From Chloroflexota bacterium (GTDB lineage Bacteria; Chloroflexota; Anaerolineae; Anaerolineales; DRMV01), in NCBI GenBank assembly GCA_013153335.1, contig JAADEP010000112.1, positions 1 to 7,037 on the forward strand: 7,037 bases of DNA, read 5' to 3'. Shown here piece after piece: positions 6,003 to 7,037 of the stretch. Every line of letters starts with the position of its first letter. The stretch's first letter is position 1. Made by a program: the position numbers and the translations under genes. The notes beneath the pieces are model-generated. The model saw nothing but the letters and a program-made list of their open reading frames with translations. It did no database searches and was not told the origin of the DNA.

Positions 6003-7037
6003 TCACTCCGCCTGGGCTTCATCCAAGAAGCGGCCAGCCTCCTCCACATAGTCCAGGCTCTGATGCCGGAAGTATGTATTATACAACCGAGCATAATGTC
6101 CCCCGCGGCGCAGAAGGTCTTCGTGGGTGCCTTCTTCGACAATGCGTCCTCGTTCTAAGACAATGATACGATCCGCGTTTTGGATGGTGAACAACCGATG
6201 CGCGATAAGAATGCTGGTTCCGCCGCGTAGAATGAGGTTGAGGGCTTCTTGAATTTGGCGCTCGGTGAAGGGATCAATGCTGGCTGTGGCCTCGTCCAAA
6301 ATGAAAATGGCCGGCTGTTGGAGCAACACCCGCAGGAGCGCGATGAGCTGGCGTTGGCCCATGGAAAGATTGCTCCCGCGCTCGGCCACGGGTGAATACA
6401 GGCCTTGGGGGAAGGTCTCGAGCCAGCGGCCCTGGCCGATGCGCTTCGCCAACGCGAGGATCTCTTCCTCAGTGGCCGAGGGCCGTGCGTAACGCAAGTT
6501 GTCGAGCACTGTACCCGCAAACAGGAAGGGGCGCTGGGGCACGTAGCCCAACTGGCGCCGGTAAGCCCGCAAGTTCAACGTGCGAATGTCAAGACCATCC
6601 ACCGTAATGCGACCGGCTTGAAACTCGTAGAGTCGGGCGACCAGGCGCACGATGGTCGTCTTGCCCGCGCCGGTGTGTCCGACCAGCGCCACCCGCTCGC
6701 GAGGGCGGATGTGTAAGCTGAAGTCCTTGAGCACAGGCCGGCCTTCCACATACGCGAAGGTCACGCGATCGAGCAGCACATCGCCTTGCAACCGCGGGAC
6801 CGGGCGTTCGTCGATCTGACGCAGATGTCGCGGCGCGTCCATGAGCGCGAAGAGGCGCTCGGCCGCGGCCAAGCCGCCTTGCACCTGGGACCAGAACGCG
6901 GACAAACTCGCCATGGGGAACCAAAAGCGGTCCAAGCTCACCAAAAAGAGCATCCACGCGCCCGGTGAGATTTCGCCTTGCAAAACGCCCCGTCCACCCA
7001 AATAAAGGAGCAACGCGCTGCCCAGGCCGCTCACCAC
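6003..7037 (-). CDS. ABC exporter half-transporter (permease-ATPase), 5' end outside the window
   Basis: The 344 visible residues are the C-terminal part of a type I ABC exporter (MsbA/BmrA-like, ABCB fold). About 240-260 residues, holding the first four to five membrane helices, would lie beyond the right edge. The first codon in the window is GTG but nothing marks it as a real start. Residues 1-50 carry the last helices and the loop GGLAAAERLFALMDAP (54-69). The nucleotide-binding domain starts near 83 with A-loop Y96, Walker A GHTGAGKT (120-127), Q-loop Q168, signature LSMGQ (224-228, Met replacing the usual Gly), Walker B IFILDE (244-249) with catalytic E249, D-loop SID (253-255) and H-loop H280. 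All catalytic residues are present, so it should hydrolyse ATP. The tail YNTYFRHQSLDY (319-330) extends past the domain. The substrate cannot be told; multidrug, lipid or peptide export are all possible. The lipoprotein gene follows in the same operon. Confidence 0.96.
   Translation of the reverse strand: MVSGLGSALLLYLGGRGVLQGEISPGAWMLFLVSLDRFWFPMASLSAFWSQVQGGLAAAERLFALMDAPRHLRQIDERPVPRLQGDVLLDRVTFAYVEGRPVLKDFSLHIRPRERVALVGHTGAGKTTIVRLVARLYEFQAGRITVDGLDIRTLNLRAYRRQLGYVPQRPFLFAGTVLDNLRYARPSATEEEILALAKRIGQGRWLETFPQGLYSPVAERGSNLSMGQRQLIALLRVLLQQPAIFILDEATASIDPFTERQIQEALNLILRGGTSILIAHRLFTIQNADRIIVLERGRIVEEGTHEDLLRRGGHYARLYNTYFRHQSLDYVEEAGRFLDEAQAE

Overview
The window is a GC-rich bacterial chromosome segment, most likely from a member of the Chloroflexota (Anaerolineae or a relative). 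The main clue is a complete 842-residue membrane protein of the DUF2298 / 'Chlor_Arch_YYY' family, known mainly from Chloroflexi and archaea. Two exported proteins with Thr/Pro-rich linkers after a lipoprotein-like signal, and an ABC exporter with a C-terminus of a type I associate with this phylum, fit that reading. No rRNA, tRNA, CRISPR array, insertion sequence or integrase is visible.

Layout from left to right. Positions 1-2087 (minus strand) hold the first 695 codons of a secreted Asp-box (BNR) beta-propeller protein that runs off the left edge. Two aspartate motifs and a Gly-rich start recall the two-propeller GH74 xyloglucanases. Positions 2170-4698 (minus) hold the YYY-family membrane protein, which ends 82 bp before the propeller gene and is probably co-transcribed with it. 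A 170-bp divergent intergenic region (4699-4868) carries candidate promoters in both directions and a close match to the Bacillus-type LexA/SOS box. Positions 4869-5111 (plus) hold an unrecognised 80-residue helical protein downstream of that box. Positions 5094-5984 (minus) hold a probable lipoprotein with a CBM9-like domain, whose tail overlaps the tail of the small gene by 18 bp. Positions 6003-7037 (minus) hold the C-terminal part of an ABC exporter half-transporter, 18 bp upstream of the CBM9 gene and evidently in the same operon.

Four of the five genes concern the cell envelope: an exporter, a surface carbohydrate-binding-like lipoprotein, a polytopic membrane protein of unknown role with a GT-C-like layout, and a secreted propeller that may act on polysaccharide. 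A shared role in surface glycans is an inference from context only. The odd one out is the small plus-strand gene, which is cytoplasmic by appearance and may be DNA-damage regulated. GC content differs along the window: it is highest in the propeller gene and clearly lower in the ABC/CBM9 operon.
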